In this document: piece by piece, positions 46,126 through 58,274 of the stretch | Numbering within the stretch: the first letter of the stretch is position 1 | How the letters are laid out: every line of letters begins with the position of its first letter | Assembly (NCBI GenBank): GCA_023101885.1 | Contig: JALPQD010000516.1 | Span: forward strand, 716,656 to 780,655 | Source of the DNA: Typhlomys cinereus | Lineage: Eukaryota > Chordata > Mammalia > Rodentia > Platacanthomyidae | Direction: 5' to 3' | Length of the DNA stretch: 64,000 nucleotides | Made by a program: the position numbers and the translations under genes | The notes under the pieces: generated by a model | What the model was told of the DNA's origin: nothing | The model's input: the letters and a program-made list of their open reading frames with translations, nothing else | Database searches by the model: none

Positions 46126-47795
46126 TGTTCCTTTACTAGGATTACTGAAAGCGTGCACAGAGACCTAGGCTTCGGTGGGATCTATCCAGCTACTTAAAAA
46201 AAAAATTTAAACTTTTTTTAAGTTCAGTTTTTCATTCTTTTATTGCTACATACCTGAATATAGTGAATTTATAATATGTTCACCTTTGAATTCCCAACCT
46301 CACACCCCTTTTGTTCTCCTTACAACCTTTCTTCTACCCTGCCAGATTCCCACCCGTTTTCATCTTTTTGCACTCGTGACCCACCGAGTTTCGCTGGGTC
46401 GCCTTTGATGGCAGGTGCCTGAGCACTTGCTGTAGCCTGAGTGGTGTCAGTGGGTTGACCACCGAGGACAGCATCTTGCATTTCCTCCCCCTCAGCATGA
46501 ACGCTCATCAGTCCCTCAGGGAGGTGCGGGGCCTCTTGAGATCTTTTCTCTTCTGTGGTGAAAGATCGAGACCTTGGAGGAGGCGGGACTCTACCCAGAG
46601 ATGTAAAGCTGTCAAATTCATGTCTAATTGCTCCTGTGGGGATTGACGGTTAAGCGCGAGGACCCTCATTCTCAGGAACTGTAACCTGCCCTTCCCCCAT
46701 GCCAGTGTGAAGCTCACTCTGCTGTACCGCTGGGATGTGTCTGAATGTACAACCACTTGAATGTATCAAGTCACAGGGAGGCCCGCAGAGGTAACAGAAG
46801 CCACTGGAAGAGGCACACACACTATCGCCAAATCATTGCTTCTCTGTTTTCCAAACCTTTTCTTGGGAATGATTTCAAATTGACAAGCATTACAAAGATC
46901 TCAGAGAGTCCCCTGTGTCTCCCCCAGCCCCACCTGGGTTGACATCTTACATAACTATGGTCCCAAAACCAAGAAATTCATTGGCTCAGAATGATTAACT
47001 GGGAATAGGAAACTTTGCTCCCAGGCCAAGTCCAGCCCACAGGTGTGACTGGAATACACCCACACCCTTTGGGGAAGTTTTTGCTATCGAGACAAGCAGA
47101 TTCACAGGAGACCAGGAGACCTGCAGAGTTAAGGGGACTCCCTCTGACGCTTCAGAAGACACCATAGCCTCTGCCTCCACACTTTCCAATTTCCCACTGT
47201 TGTCCTTTTTATGAACAGGTCTTCCTGGTCTCTCTAGTCTGTGACAATCCTTCACCCTTTGTTATCTCCAAGCCCCTGGGGTTAGACTCCCGTCCAGTGG
47301 TCTGCAGTATGATTCCCACTTGGGCTTGGTTGCACCTGCAGACACGTTAGAGGCTTTGAGGAAAAGTGTCTCAGAGGGGAGGTGCCACCTTGAACCACAC
47401 CAGAAGGCCACGCCATTCTGCTTGCTGGCGGCGTGTACCTGAACTGCTTGATTAAGGTGGCACCCGACTGCTTTCCTACATTTCTGCACTTTTGTCCTTG
47501 GAAGTAAGAGATTGACGGCATCCACATTGGAGGGAAGAGGGAATAAGTTCCATCTCCGTGTTGGGGGTGTTGAAGAAGTTGGGGATGTGTGTGAATACTC
47601 CAGGAGTATTTAATAAGCATTTGAGGGAGAAGCTTGGGAGACACACAGACGTCACGTCTCCAAGGAACCCAGCCACTTTCAGGGCCTCTCAGGAGATCTG
47701 GCTTGCGGAGGCTAAGGCCAAGTATTCTAAAAGCAGATGACTGTTTCCCTCATTCTTCCTGTACTTCCTACCTGGAATTCTTTTCTGAAGAAGAG
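46126..47795. other. Unique intronic sequence
   Basis: No repeat or exon recognised. Confidence 0.4.
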
Positions 47796-47799
47796 TTCG

Positions 47800-48115
47800 C
47801 CCAGGGCTGAGGACATGGCTATGCCAACACAGTGCTTACCACATGAGCCAGCGGTCCTGAGTTGGGTCCCCAATACCCAGGTAAAAAGATGGGCATGGTG
47901 GCATCTCCCTGCAGTCCCAGTACTGGAGGTGGAGGAGGAGGGATTTCCTGGGTTTGCTGGCCGGATTCGTCCAGCCAGTGGGATCCATGGTTAGTGAGGG
48001 ACCCTGATTCAAAATACAAGGCAGACAAATGATTAAGGAAGAAACCCAGCATCAACATCTGGTCTGCATACACAGCCATGTGCACACTCACACATGTGTG
48101 CCCTCATGAATAAAT
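47800..48115 (+). repeat. B3-like SINE, sense
   Basis: gggctgaggacatggctatg head, cctgagttgggtccccaata B box, tggcatctccctgcagtccc, then a TG/CA tail. A GA microsatellite (48129-48155) follows. Confidence 0.55.
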
Positions 48116-48133
48116 ACAGAGGTTGATGGAGAC

Positions 48134-48164
<31 letters not shown>

Positions 48165-48369
48165 TATGCTCACCTTAACTGATTTGACTTGATTTGATTC
48201 TGTAACTGGTTGGTGCACATACTTGGATTAACTTGTTTCATTCTTAGTGTTACCCCCAACACTACCTTGATGGATTTTATTGCTCGGCTTTAACCATTGG
48301 GTGCTCCTGTGTTGTCTTGATATGTCTCTATGTTTTTAGTACATTTGCTTATTTTTGCGTTTGCTTACT
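48116..48369. other. GA microsatellite and unique sequence
   Basis: (GA)n at about 48129-48155, then T-rich unique sequence. Confidence 0.6.
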
Positions 48370-48545
48370 TTATCGTGTGTTTGTGTGTATGTATTTGCAC
48401 ACACACATGCCATGATGTGGAGGTCAGAGGACCACTCGTGTGAATCAGTTCTCAGTCCTTCCTCCCTTGTGGAATCTGGGGATTGAACTGGAGTCATCAG
48501 GCTTAGTGGCAAGCACCTTTACCCCCTGAGCCTCCAGCCCACAAT
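48370..48545 (-). repeat. B2-superfamily SINE, antisense
   Basis: TG/CA-rich start, gatgtggaggtcagaggacc, ggaatctggggattgaactg, then accccctgagcctccagccc as the head complement. Confidence 0.6.
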
Positions 48546-48574
48546 TCCTTTATATCTGAGCGCTTCTGTCTACG

Positions 48575-48905
48575 CAGCAGTTTCCGAGACATGCAGCGGA
48601 ACCACATCTCAGTAAATCCATTGAAAGCTGAAGATGCAAGTTGAAACCCAGCCGCCTACAACTAACCTGCTGGCAGCTTGCCTTAGGAGTGGCGCCCTGC
48701 TGGGCGTTTGCTCGGTGGTCCTGCAGATGGGAGCTGGGGCTCGCTGCTGCACTGCCTAGTATCGCCAGAGCAGCTCCTACTGCGCGCAGCCAGCCTGGCA
48801 TAGGTTGCAAAGTCCAAGTATGGTTTCTGCTGAAGGCAGAATCCAGCGGTGTAACGGGCGATGAGGTGAACCACCATCCCCGGCGCTCTGCTCGCCGCTT
48901 CGCAT
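48575..48905 (+). mobile_element. Fossil Tigger-like DNA transposon
   Basis: cagtaaatccattgaaagct with gatgcaagttgaaacccagc, and further on gtatcgccagagcagctcct, aagtatggtttctgctgaag and gaaccaccatc. The order matches what I recall of a non-autonomous mammalian Tigger element (TcMar) with CpG-rich ends. It has no transposase ORF and is diverged. The long open frames here (to 200 codons) are by-products. Confidence 0.5.
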
Positions 48906-49105
48906 CATGGAGGCCCGTTGTTCTCTCAGAGCACAGTGGGCCCTGTGGTGTGCTGGCTTGCTGTCCCCAGGGGTGGCCGAGGAGCTGGGTGCAGGTGCGA
49001 GGACGGCCTGCAGCAGGGGCTGGGGCCAGATGTGGATGCAGCTGTCAGGCTCATTTCCTCCTGGCTCTGCTGGGGCTCCCCAAGGGGAAAAGCAGGAAAG
49101 TTGGA
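48906..49105. other. Unique GC-rich sequence
   Basis: Nothing recognised. Confidence 0.35.
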
Positions 49106-49106
49106 C

Positions 49107-49158
49107 TAGGTGCAGACTGCACCCTTGGGTGCAGACTGCACCCTTGGGTGCAGACTGA
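49107..49158. repeat. 20-bp tandem repeat with internal dyads
   Basis: gtgcagactgcacccttggg is repeated 2.4 times. Each unit contains gtgcagactgcac and, across the join, gcacccttgggtgc, both inverted repeats. Confidence 0.9.
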
Positions 49159-49670
49159 GAATGTGGAGGTCAGAGGTCAAAGTTCATGGCTAGCCCTTGG
49201 GCCATCATTTCCGTCTTCCAAGGTCATGACAAAGAGAAGCTAGCTTAAGAACTGCGCCCTGCGTGAGCTTCTGCCCCTCCCGTTGCAAGCCTGAGTACTG
49301 CTCTCACCTGTCTCTTTCTTTCCTTCCTCATCCTCAGGGACCCACCTCCCCCTCCTAGAACCCCGCATGTTCCACAGTATGATGGTGACGGCCAGGGTCC
49401 CCAGTACTGGCTCCTTCCCACCAGCTACAGCACTAGAACTAAAATGTCAGCATTTATAGACTCGAGACTTGCCAATTTGGAGGATACAGCCATACCTTTA
49501 TCTGGAAACCAGTGACCATGATCCAGATCCTGGGTGCTGCGTGCAGTGCTTAAGGGGGTCCAGGGAGAGGATGGGGCAGAATGTTCATTAAACTCTGAAG
49601 CCTTTGCTTGCAGAGCAAGCAGCAAGTTTGCAGGATGTACTAGAACAGCTATCCTGGAAGCATGTGTGTG
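49159..49670. other. Unique intronic sequence
   Basis: Nothing recognised. Confidence 0.4.
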
Positions 49671-49671
49671 T

Positions 49672-49696
49672 CCGTCCATCCATCTATCTATCTATC

Positions 49697-49760
<64 letters not shown>

Positions 49761-50100
49761 GTCTGTCTGTCTGTCTGTCTATTTATCTATCTATCTGCCT
49801 TACAATTACATAAGAAAACACATCATTAATCCATCCATCCATCCATCCATCCATCCATCCATCCATCCATCCATCCATCCATGTGTCCATCTATCCATGG
49901 ATCTATCTATGCCTTCATGAATCCATCTATCCATGTATGCATGTGTCCACCTATCCATGCATCCATGCAGCCATCTATACATTCATGAATCCATTCATCC
50001 ATCTATCCAGGCATCTATGCATGCATCCGTCAATCCATACATTGGTTTATCCATCCACCCACCCATGCATCCATGGATCCATCCATCCATTTGTCCATTT
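49672..50100. repeat. Compound tetranucleotide array (CTAT)n-(CTGT)n-(ATCC)n
   Basis: A pure ATCT block (49678-49760), a short GTCT block (49761-49780) and mixed CTAT (to 49796), then a pure ATCC block (49831-49881) grading into a long interrupted ATCC/ATCT/ATGC zone. Encoded-looking SIYLSIYL or IHPSIHPS frames are artefacts. Confidence 0.95.
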
Positions 50101-51085
50101 GTTCTACAAACATTCCATGTCTACTATGTTCCAAAAGTTGCTTTACATTCTATGATACACCCTCTGTTCTAATGAGATTTATGTCCTGATTCTGGATTCA
50201 TATTTTGAAAACCAAAATGTCATTATTTCAGTTACTAGCCAAATATATTCATGGCTATATATATTCAATCAAAATCATTCTACGATGTGTAGATCAAACA
50301 CATGTGCTATGCAGTCAGGTGAGGCAGGTGAGAGCTAGAGAGAGATGGAGGAACAGATGTGAGAGGGAAGATACAACCATCTGCTGTGAGTCTGGGGGTG
50401 TCTCAGTTGCATTTCAGACTTTCAAATGTATGTAGTAAGTCACCTTGCTAGTTTATCTAGCTAAATACTATTGTTTCATGTGCAATTAGAAAAGGAATTG
50501 CTTTTGATCATTAAAGGCTTTGACTCACACTTACTTTTGCTGGTGAATAAATAAAGTCTCAGAATTTTGGTCTTGGTAGTAAACTTGAGATAAGAGAAAA
50601 GACACAAATAAAATCAAATCAAAAATCTTTTTTGTAGGAAGCTAATGGTACTGTGGTCATCGAGTCATCTTATTGTCTGCCTGAGCTTAGGTGTGATGTC
50701 CACTGTGAGTGACTGACAGGTGTATTTGGGAAAGAAGAGGTGGAGGTGAGATAAACTTAACTGTTGGTGTAATCGATATGTACCAGGAAGAAGGAGACTT
50801 TGGTTTTAAGGGGTCTTCCAGCACTTGGCCATTCCCTCGCAAGAGCTGTAGGCATCTATCTTATCATCAGGAGGGTGTGGTGACTGTCAGGTGAGCAGCC
50901 TTCCATTATGATGTGGATGAGACCACCCTTAGAAGGTGTTTCCAGCTCTGCTCTATGATTGGTTGAGCACCTTGTCCATCATCCATTGTCCTGACAATCT
51001 GAATCATACCCCATATCCCTATACACACTTCCTCTTGGGAGACAGGAGGTAGTTGTCTCTGGTTGAGAACTAATAAGTATTTCTG
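50101..51085. other. Unique intronic sequence
   Basis: No repeat or exon recognised. Confidence 0.4.
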
Positions 51086-51372
51086 TGTGTGTATACACAT
51101 GTTCATATGTGTATGGAGTCATGTGTGTGCAAATATGCATGCATGTGTATGCATGCGTGCAAACATAGATGCATGTACGTACATGTACATGCACATGTGA
51201 CTGTGTACAAATGTGTGGGTGCATGTAAATGCATGCACGTGTACATGTGTATGGATGTATTGTGTAAGTGTGCATGCTCACGTGTGCATGTATACACACG
51301 TATGGATGCACGTGTGCATGCACATACGTGCATGTGTACGTGTGAGTGGATACATGTGTGTAAACACATGCA
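51086..51372. repeat. Cryptically simple TG/CA/TA tract
   Basis: Interrupted alternating purine-pyrimidine (tgtgtgcatgcatgtgtacatg words) for nearly 290 bases. Confidence 0.9.
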
Positions 51373-51640
51373 TTCATATTTCTAAACCAGAGGACAACCT
51401 TGGTGTCATTTTAGGCAGCAGATACCTTGTGTTTTGAGGCGGGGTCTCCCACCAGCTTGGAGCTCACCCAGTAGCTAGGCTGACTAGCCAGCGAGCTCCA
51501 GGTTCTGCCTGCCTCTACCTCCCCAGCACTGGGATGGCAGCACCCCAGACGCCTGGCATTGCTGGGTTCTGCACACTGAACTCAGATCCTCATGCTTGCA
51601 GTCAAGCGCTTCTTCAACTTGGCCGTCTCCCCGACCCAGA
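51373..51640 (-). repeat. RSINE1-like SINE, antisense
   Basis: ccagaggacaaccttggtgt, gaggcggggtctcccaccag, agtagctaggctgactagcc, ctacctccccagcactggga, gaactcagatcctcatgctt: the full antisense order of the family. Confidence 0.75.
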
Positions 51641-52330
51641 ACCCCTTATTTTTAAAGCGCTTCCTTTGCCTTTCCTTACTTTGTCATTTGACTCAGGCAG
51701 AAGGCCTGTCGTATCCTTTCACTACTGACCCTGCTGTCTGATGCTTGTGCGTCAGTTTGTGAGCTCTGCGGCCTGCAGCCACACTGGTAGACTAACACTG
51801 CACAAGCAGAAAACCGATATCATCGGGCATATTGGGGTGGGAGAAAATCAACTTTGGATTCTGTAGCATGGCTCAGAGCCCCAGTCGTCCTGGTCTGCCC
51901 TGACCCTCTGCCAGTCATGATCTGGTCTAGGAGAAAATGTGAAAAACAGCTCCCATGTTTCTGTTGTGATTATTTAGATTCAGTATGGCATTATCAACTG
52001 AATCTTTTTTTAACAGTTGGCAATTTAATAAACTCAGACAAGCAAAATTAAATAGAGTGGGTGGTAAAAATGTAATTAGTGGTCGTGTCAACATTACTGC
52101 TTTTTTTTAAAGCTGGCTTTGAAAGGTTTTGCTTCTGACAAAGTCTTAAAATGTCATTATAAAGTATGAAAGTGGAAGACAGGCGACTTCTGCACAGCAA
52201 GGCAAGCGCTACTATTGCGTATCCGCTCTGCTGTGTGTAGATGGTCAGCATGTTTGGTTTGGTAAATTCACTTATGATTAGACGTGAGTTATCATTAGAA
52301 ATGAGCGCAAATAAGTGGTACTTCACTTTT
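51641..52330. other. Unique intronic sequence
   Basis: Nothing recognised. Confidence 0.4.
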
Positions 52331-52334
52331 TTAA

Positions 52335-52480
52335 TAGGCAAAAAAAAGTTTTGAGATAAGGTCTTGCTATACAGCCTTGGACAGCCTGATACTCACTATG
52401 TAGCCCAGGCGGGTCTCAAATTTGCAGCAATCCTTTTTACCAGAGTCTCCCAAGAACGTGTGGTGGCACCTAGTGTGCCA
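52335..52480 (-). repeat. B1-family SINE, antisense
   Basis: gagataaggtcttgctatac, cactatgtagcccaggcggg, then a cgtgtggtggcacc end. Diverged. Confidence 0.55.
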
Positions 52481-53400
52481 GGAGCTAGAAGCAGTGCGTG
52501 GAACAGAAGGTCCTTTCTGCCCATTGCCCATTCTACCCACTTGCATCACACTCATCGCTATAACACAGTGATAGCAACTCAGCAGTCACAGGGGCCCCTA
52601 GAGAGTGCTTATGGGCAGGGTACTGCATGGAGCACTTTGTAGAGTAGAACAGACTAGCATAGAACAGACTAGCAGACAGGCAGGTGGTGGTCACTCGGCT
52701 CATTCTACAGATAAGGAAACAGAAACACCAGACGTCAGGTAACCTACTTGTGGTGCCCTGTGAGCCCACAGTCAGCCCTGAATGACCCGGAAGGAACCTA
52801 CCACTTCCAGGGCTTACCCTTCAGCAGCCTGAGACAGACACAGGAGCCATGGGATCATGTGATGTCCTACAGAATTTTAGCCCTGAGTGTGCAGCTCACA
52901 TGGTAAAATTGTAAAGACAAAGCCCGGGGCAGGTGGCTTGGACAGATCCCATGGGTGTTAATACCCGCGATGCATGAAATGCGCATCAGAGCTGGTGAGA
53001 CTGTGCAAACAAACACGCTCTGCTCTGTGAGCTACCTGCGCCGGGAGGGCGGAGCATCCGTTCTTGCTCCAGCATCTTCTTATCTGTGGCACTAAGTCCT
53101 CACACTCTGATCCTTATCACTGGAGGAGCAGAAAGGTTGTGGAAGAGCCAAGCTCTACTTATATTTGAAGCTAAAAACGAAAAATAATTTATGAGGTCAT
53201 GACGTGTTCCTTGCAAATTAATATTGCCTTGAAGGCACGCATGAAGGCAGGTAGAATGATTGTAAAGAGAAGCAAGTCGCACATAATTGTGTCCAGATGT
53301 GGGTGTTCATCTCTCGACAAAGCAAGCATCCTGCTTGTGTGTAGCTGGGTATGTAGATTGAGTTTCTATGAAACGCTCATCCAACGAGCAGGTGGCCACT
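52481..53400. other. Unique intronic sequence
   Basis: A weak B1 resemblance occurs at 52920-52990. Otherwise nothing recognised. Confidence 0.35.
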
Positions 53401-53404
53401 GGGT

Positions 53405-53647
53405 TTTTTTTTTAATCATTTTTGTTGTTCGTTTGGGTTCTTCATTGGCAAGGCTGGGAGTTGAACCTGGGTCCTTGAATGTGCTAGGCAATCACTTTGT
53501 CACCCAGGTACATACAGCTCTAGCCTTGGAGTTTTAAAGTCAGAGTCTTACTATATACTCAGACTGGTTTGAAACTCACCGCATCTTTCCTTCTCCTCCT
53601 CCTCTTTTTCTTTCTCCTCCTCCTCCTCATCTTCCTCTTCTTCTTCC

Positions 53648-53682
<35 letters not shown>

Positions 53683-53760
53683 TTCCTCCTCCTCCTCTTC
53701 CTCTTCCTCCTCCTGAGTGCTGGGCTTCCAGGACCCCAGCACACTAGCTAGAGTTTATGG
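53405..53760 (-). repeat. ID-B1 composite SINE with an internal polypyrimidine expansion
   Basis: ID/tRNA part (gggagttgaacctgggtcct, tgtgctaggcaatcactttg) joined to B1 (agtcagagtcttactatata, actggtttgaaactcac). The B1 ...CTCCTGCCTC... segment has expanded into a TCC/TTC array at 53578-53714, and the B1 resumes with tgagtgctgggcttccagg. Confidence 0.7.
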
Positions 53761-54540
53761 CCAGAGGTATTTCAATTTGATCAGAGGGGGTGCACATATA
53801 GAATATTAATTACTAAAGGTTTGCTGAATAAATTCGTAAGTTCCTGGGAGCCTGAACCAGATAATACTAGAAACAAGGCTGTATGGGATGCCGGGAAACT
53901 CCAACACAAGTTCTTGGGCTCTGGCTGAAACTAGTGTTCTCAGGCGCACCCTACACTTCTGATCAGATGAGAACCACCTTGGGGACACATCTGGGAACCT
54001 CAGGGGTCTCTGAGGCGTTATGTGTATTAGACAGGGGGCTGGAGACCTGGCCTTGAAGCCATGCCTGCACGGTGAGCCCACTGCTCCCCCTGGGTGCCTG
54101 TTTACTTGGGGTGCCCTGTCAAGCTGTGTGGTGAAAGCCCCCCTCTAGTTGCAGCTGTCAGATGGAGATTGGGACAGTTCCAGTCTTGCTTCTGCCTTTC
54201 GCTGTATTGACTCTGGTGACTGGGCAGCCTGAATTTTAAGATCATCAAGTGACTCTTGTCAAAAGGGAAAAAAATTCCTTAGGAACGGCCGCCACTATGA
54301 CGGGCATTCGGTGAAGCTTAAGTGGTCTCAGGCCTATCCTTTGCTTCTGGAAGTTGAGTTCATAGGTTTTAAATTCTTCTAGCTTCCTCTTTGCATCCAG
54401 AGAGGCACACATCCTTTTTCCCGTTATATAGAGCTTTGGCAGTTCTCTGCCCCAGGTCTTGCCGGCCAGAAGCCAAGTACAACCAAACCCCTTGCTGCCC
54501 CCGATGGTGGGTAGGAGGGTTCACATCTGCAGGGTCTGCA
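53761..54540. other. Unique intronic sequence
   Basis: Nothing recognised. Confidence 0.4.
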
Positions 54541-54544
54541 GACC

Positions 54545-55035
54545 TTGGCTCTGTATTAGTCAGAGTTCTCTAGAGAAATGGAACTGGTAGAATGTATTTA
54601 TTACTGAATTACTTGCAAGATAAGGTCTAAGCAGCCAACAATGGCTGCTGGCAGCGGCTCAGTTCAGGAGCTGAATATCTCGGCAGTGCAGTCTGGTGCT
54701 GAAGGCCGAAGGATTACCGGGGAGTCTCTGGACTTCAGGCATGTCGGAGACTCGAAGACGCTGGGTGATTCCAGCAGAGAACAGTTAGCCACAAGGAAAA
54801 CATGTCGTCAGCCTAGTGCACGAGAGAAGGCAGCTCTTCCTTGCGATTCCTATCTGGTGGGCTACTGCAAGGTAGCACCCCCAACTGTTGGCTGTTGTAT
54901 TTCAAATATCTCAATCTAGATACCCTCTATGGATGCTCTGATGCCTGATCTGTTAATATCCCAAGTCCAGTCAAGGTGACGACCAAGGTCAACTATCACC
55001 AACTCCTTCTCCAGCTGCACCCCACAAACCTGAAG
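54545..55035. mobile_element. Probable LTR-type interspersed repeat, family unknown
   Basis: gtattagtcagagttctcta followed by gagaaatggaactggtagaa and an AT-rich tttattactg stretch is the usual start of a widespread mammalian repeat class. The rest resembles repeat sequence, but the family could not be named and the 3' end is uncertain. Confidence 0.4.
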
Positions 55036-56825
55036 TGCTGCTGGAGACCTCACCTTTCACCCATTTTGCTCCTAGACTCTGTCACTGGCTGACAGCCAAG
55101 GCTGTAAGAAGACAGGAAGTTGGAGGGAGGAAGACAAAAGGTCCCATAATTCCCTGAGTGGATAATGGCCCAGGCAAAAAATGACTCGAGTTATTGTAAC
55201 CCGTGTACGCATCTGGAAAGCACCCACTGTCCAAAGTGTGTGTGTGCATTTTTGTTCCTTAGCAAGTTTCTGCATCATATTGGGAACATAGTCTGACGTT
55301 TACAGTCTCCAGATTTTGCTTGTAATTCACCAGCCAAGTAAGTGATATGATCCACATATATTGCCTTTGTCTCTAGGGAATCCTTAAATGCAAATACTCA
55401 CTAAAGGAAGCCCCAAAGTCATGGTGCATTATGATTGGATTTCTGCGATCTGAGATCCCAGCCCTTGGGATGGGCGATTCAATGCAGCACACGTCCAGTT
55501 TCAGAACCGTTTGCCTATAAGCTGTTAGTGTCTGTGTCTCGGCCCTGACACGTGTCCTCCTGGCTCTTCCTCCATGTCTGTCACCCAACGCCTCCTAATG
55601 GCTTAGCACGGTGCATGTGTTTGCTGACGGTGTGCTTCAGACTTCACACGTTGTTTTCTGACAGACGTTTGGAAAACCGTAGACTGTTTCGAGGCTGTGG
55701 GGTCAGGGACACGAGGGCAGCACCAGCTCCTTCCTGCCAGTGCCCACCCCGGAAAGTGTGTTTCCTTCCAATCATTTGTAGCACAAGAATTTTACCTTGA
55801 TGCATCTTTGAATTGGGGCTGGCACCTATTTCTTCCTTCTGTGTTGTATCTTTCAGCAGAACTGCAAGGTCGTATCTCATCCAGATGAACTAGGCTGGCA
55901 GGTAAACCAGTCCAGGGGGTCTCTGGCTCCCCAGTGCTGAGGTTACAAGTGCAGCCATGGTGCCAGTTTTTACATTTGCTTGTGTTGTCATGTGTATGTG
56001 TGTGCCAAAGGGTACCCTGGAGGAACACAGTGGTCCTCTGGATGGAAACTGAAGCACATTTTCATCAACACATGCTGTGCTAAGCAGTCAGGTGCGTTGG
56101 GGGAGGGGGAACAGGTGCAGAACTCATGGGTCTCAGGCAGGTTCAGGGGTTTGGATTTTTATTTTGGAAGAGAATCTCTACCTTTCAGTTTATTTGTGAA
56201 CTCGCATAACTGAAGAGTTTCCGGCGTCCATCTGGCTGTTGGGACTTCCTGGAGAAGGTAGTCCCAACCTGTAGAATGAATTGCCTGTTGCTGGTTTTTG
56301 TGACTTGAGTGTAAGAGTTGGATCTGCATGGCAGAGATCATGCAGAGATGACCGTGGGAGAGGAATTCTTTCGGGCTGATGCTAAGTTCTTGATGGGGCT
56401 TCCCTTCCCCCCCTGAATCCACTTGCTTTTGGGAGGGTGTCTTCCCCGGGCCCAAGCCTGTGAGGAGCCCAGCATAGCGTACTGTGTGGGACAGAAACAC
56501 TCTTGTTGGCACAAATACAACACGCTATACTTTTTAATGAGCAAAGTCATATTTGAGTGTGCACCCCAGAGCAGCATCGTTCTCGGCCCTCAGGACTCCA
56601 CAGCCTCACGTCCCTGACAAAGTCATTACAGAGGTGACCAGGTTCAGATGGGCATCAACAACGATGGGGATTCATGAGAGGGAGGACGTAGAGCAAGGCA
56701 CATACAGAGGAAAGGTAGTGTGAAGACACTGGGAGGAGGTGAGGTGGTCCTAGGACCTGGGAGACCCATTTCTAAGCCAAGGAGGGTGGTTTCGGGAGGA
56801 ACCAATTCAGTTGACACCTTGTCTC
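55036..56825. other. Unique intronic sequence
   Basis: Contains a short antisense RSINE1 remnant at 55900-56000. No exon recognised. Confidence 0.4.
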
Positions 56826-56829
56826 AAAC

Positions 56830-57215
56830 TCCAGCCTCCAGGGTCTGGGGAGATGCTGCGTGGTTAATGTGTTTGCTGAACAAGCAAAGGACCAGAGTTC
56901 ACGTCCCAGATCCCACGTGAAATGCTGGGCAGACATGACAGCTCACTTATAATTCTAGCCCTGGAAGGCAGAGACCGGGAGTCCCCAGAGCAAGCTGGCT
57001 CTCCAGACTAGCCCGATCTGCAAGCTCTAGGTTTAACTGAAGAGCCAGCCTCAAAACAGAAAGGTAGAAGAGTGATTGAGGATAGTTCTTAATATCACCC
57101 TGGATATATGTGCACTCATGTACATTTACACACACAAACACACGCATGCCTACCCACATACAAATACACATGCGTACTTGTATATACCCTATACATGCAT
57201 GCACACACAAATGAG
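56830..57215 (+). repeat. B3/RSINE1-like SINE, sense, with CA-rich tail
   Basis: gtctggggagatgctgcgtg head, ccagagttcacgtcccagat B box, agcaagctggctctccagac body, ending in CA/TG-rich tail from about 57110. Confidence 0.6.
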
Positions 57216-57850
57216 AAAGACTAAAAGCAAATAGCCTTCAGCTTCCAGAACTGTGAGATGGTGAGGATGCGCGGCTGGAGGCATGCAGCATGGCCGGACG
57301 GACACACATACACGCACTCGGCATGGCAGCTGGCTTCAAGGGAGGCGGCGAGGTCCAGGGTACCCACCAGAGGAAAGCCACAGGGCAGCCAAGGTCACTC
57401 TGAGCAAATGAGGCATCACGCTTCCCAGACGGAGCTCTGAGAACGAGAACTTGCCACAAGCCAGCACGGCAGTGACAGTTCTCCTAACCGGTCCCGTCCC
57501 CAAGGAAGTCGATCCCTTTGTTTAAACAGGAAGCAGCTGTCACATGCTTGCATGGCTGCTCAGCCCCGAAGCCTTTCTTGTGTGTGTGCGTGTGCAGATG
57601 AAGAGGAAGGAAACGATCCCGAAGTCTGCCTTCTGCCTTGCAGACCGTGCTCTCCCCTCCCCCACCCCCTTGCCCATCCTTCAGACAACAGCCATGTGAG
57701 GACAGAGGACACTGATGTGGTCATTAGGCTGTGGCTTAATATATAATATATAACAATTGGATTGTCACTTGCTGGTTTTGCTTTTGAGAACTGGCAAAGA
57801 TAAACTTAATAATGTAGCTCCCAGATGCATCACGTCCTTTGAAAAATAGT
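57216..57850. other. Unique intronic sequence
   Basis: Nothing recognised. Confidence 0.4.
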
Positions 57851-57852
57851 TA

Positions 57853-58274
57853 TCATCATAGCTAGAAAGAGGTGTCAACCTGACAGTTCGTTGAAGACTC
57901 TGAGCTCTGGGCACACTTGTAGAGAATTGGTAGTGCGGTTCAACCCCAAGAGAGCCTGCAGGAGATTGTCTGATTCGATGGGCTGGACCAGCCCCGCTCC
58001 CGGACAGGTGAATAAGATGGAGGGAACCGGTTGAGGAAGTTGCAATCCTTTTGTATATTTGGCAGACATGCTGGTCTGGCAGATGAGGACAGACCCTCTC
58101 AGCATTCCTATGACATGGTGTGGCCAGTTCCCTCAGCACTTGGTGCTGGTTTGGCTGTCTGGCCGAGCAGGACAAGTTGTTGTAAAGGGACAGTCGTGAG
58201 CCAAGACTAAAACCCCTTGTTCCCATGCACAGTTTGGTCATGGTTTATCAGCAGCGCGCATGCTCACTGCAACA
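57853..58274 (+). mobile_element. Solo LTR, MaLR/ERVL-like, copy C
   Basis: Same family as 188-610: gtgtcaacctgacagttcgt, gacatgctggtctggcagat, gccagttccctcagcacttg and the terminal ctgcaaca. It is more diverged than the copies at 60843 and 62726. Confidence 0.65.

Noticed and set aside
48641..49243. 200-codon open frame
   Set aside because: Runs through a Tigger-like fossil and a tandem repeat.
49534..50172. IYLSIYL and IHPSIHPS frames resembling repeats of a surface protein
   Set aside because: Translation of the tetranucleotide array.
53551..53742. Poly-Glu or Arg/Lys-rich frames
   Set aside because: Translation of the polypyrimidine array inside a B1.
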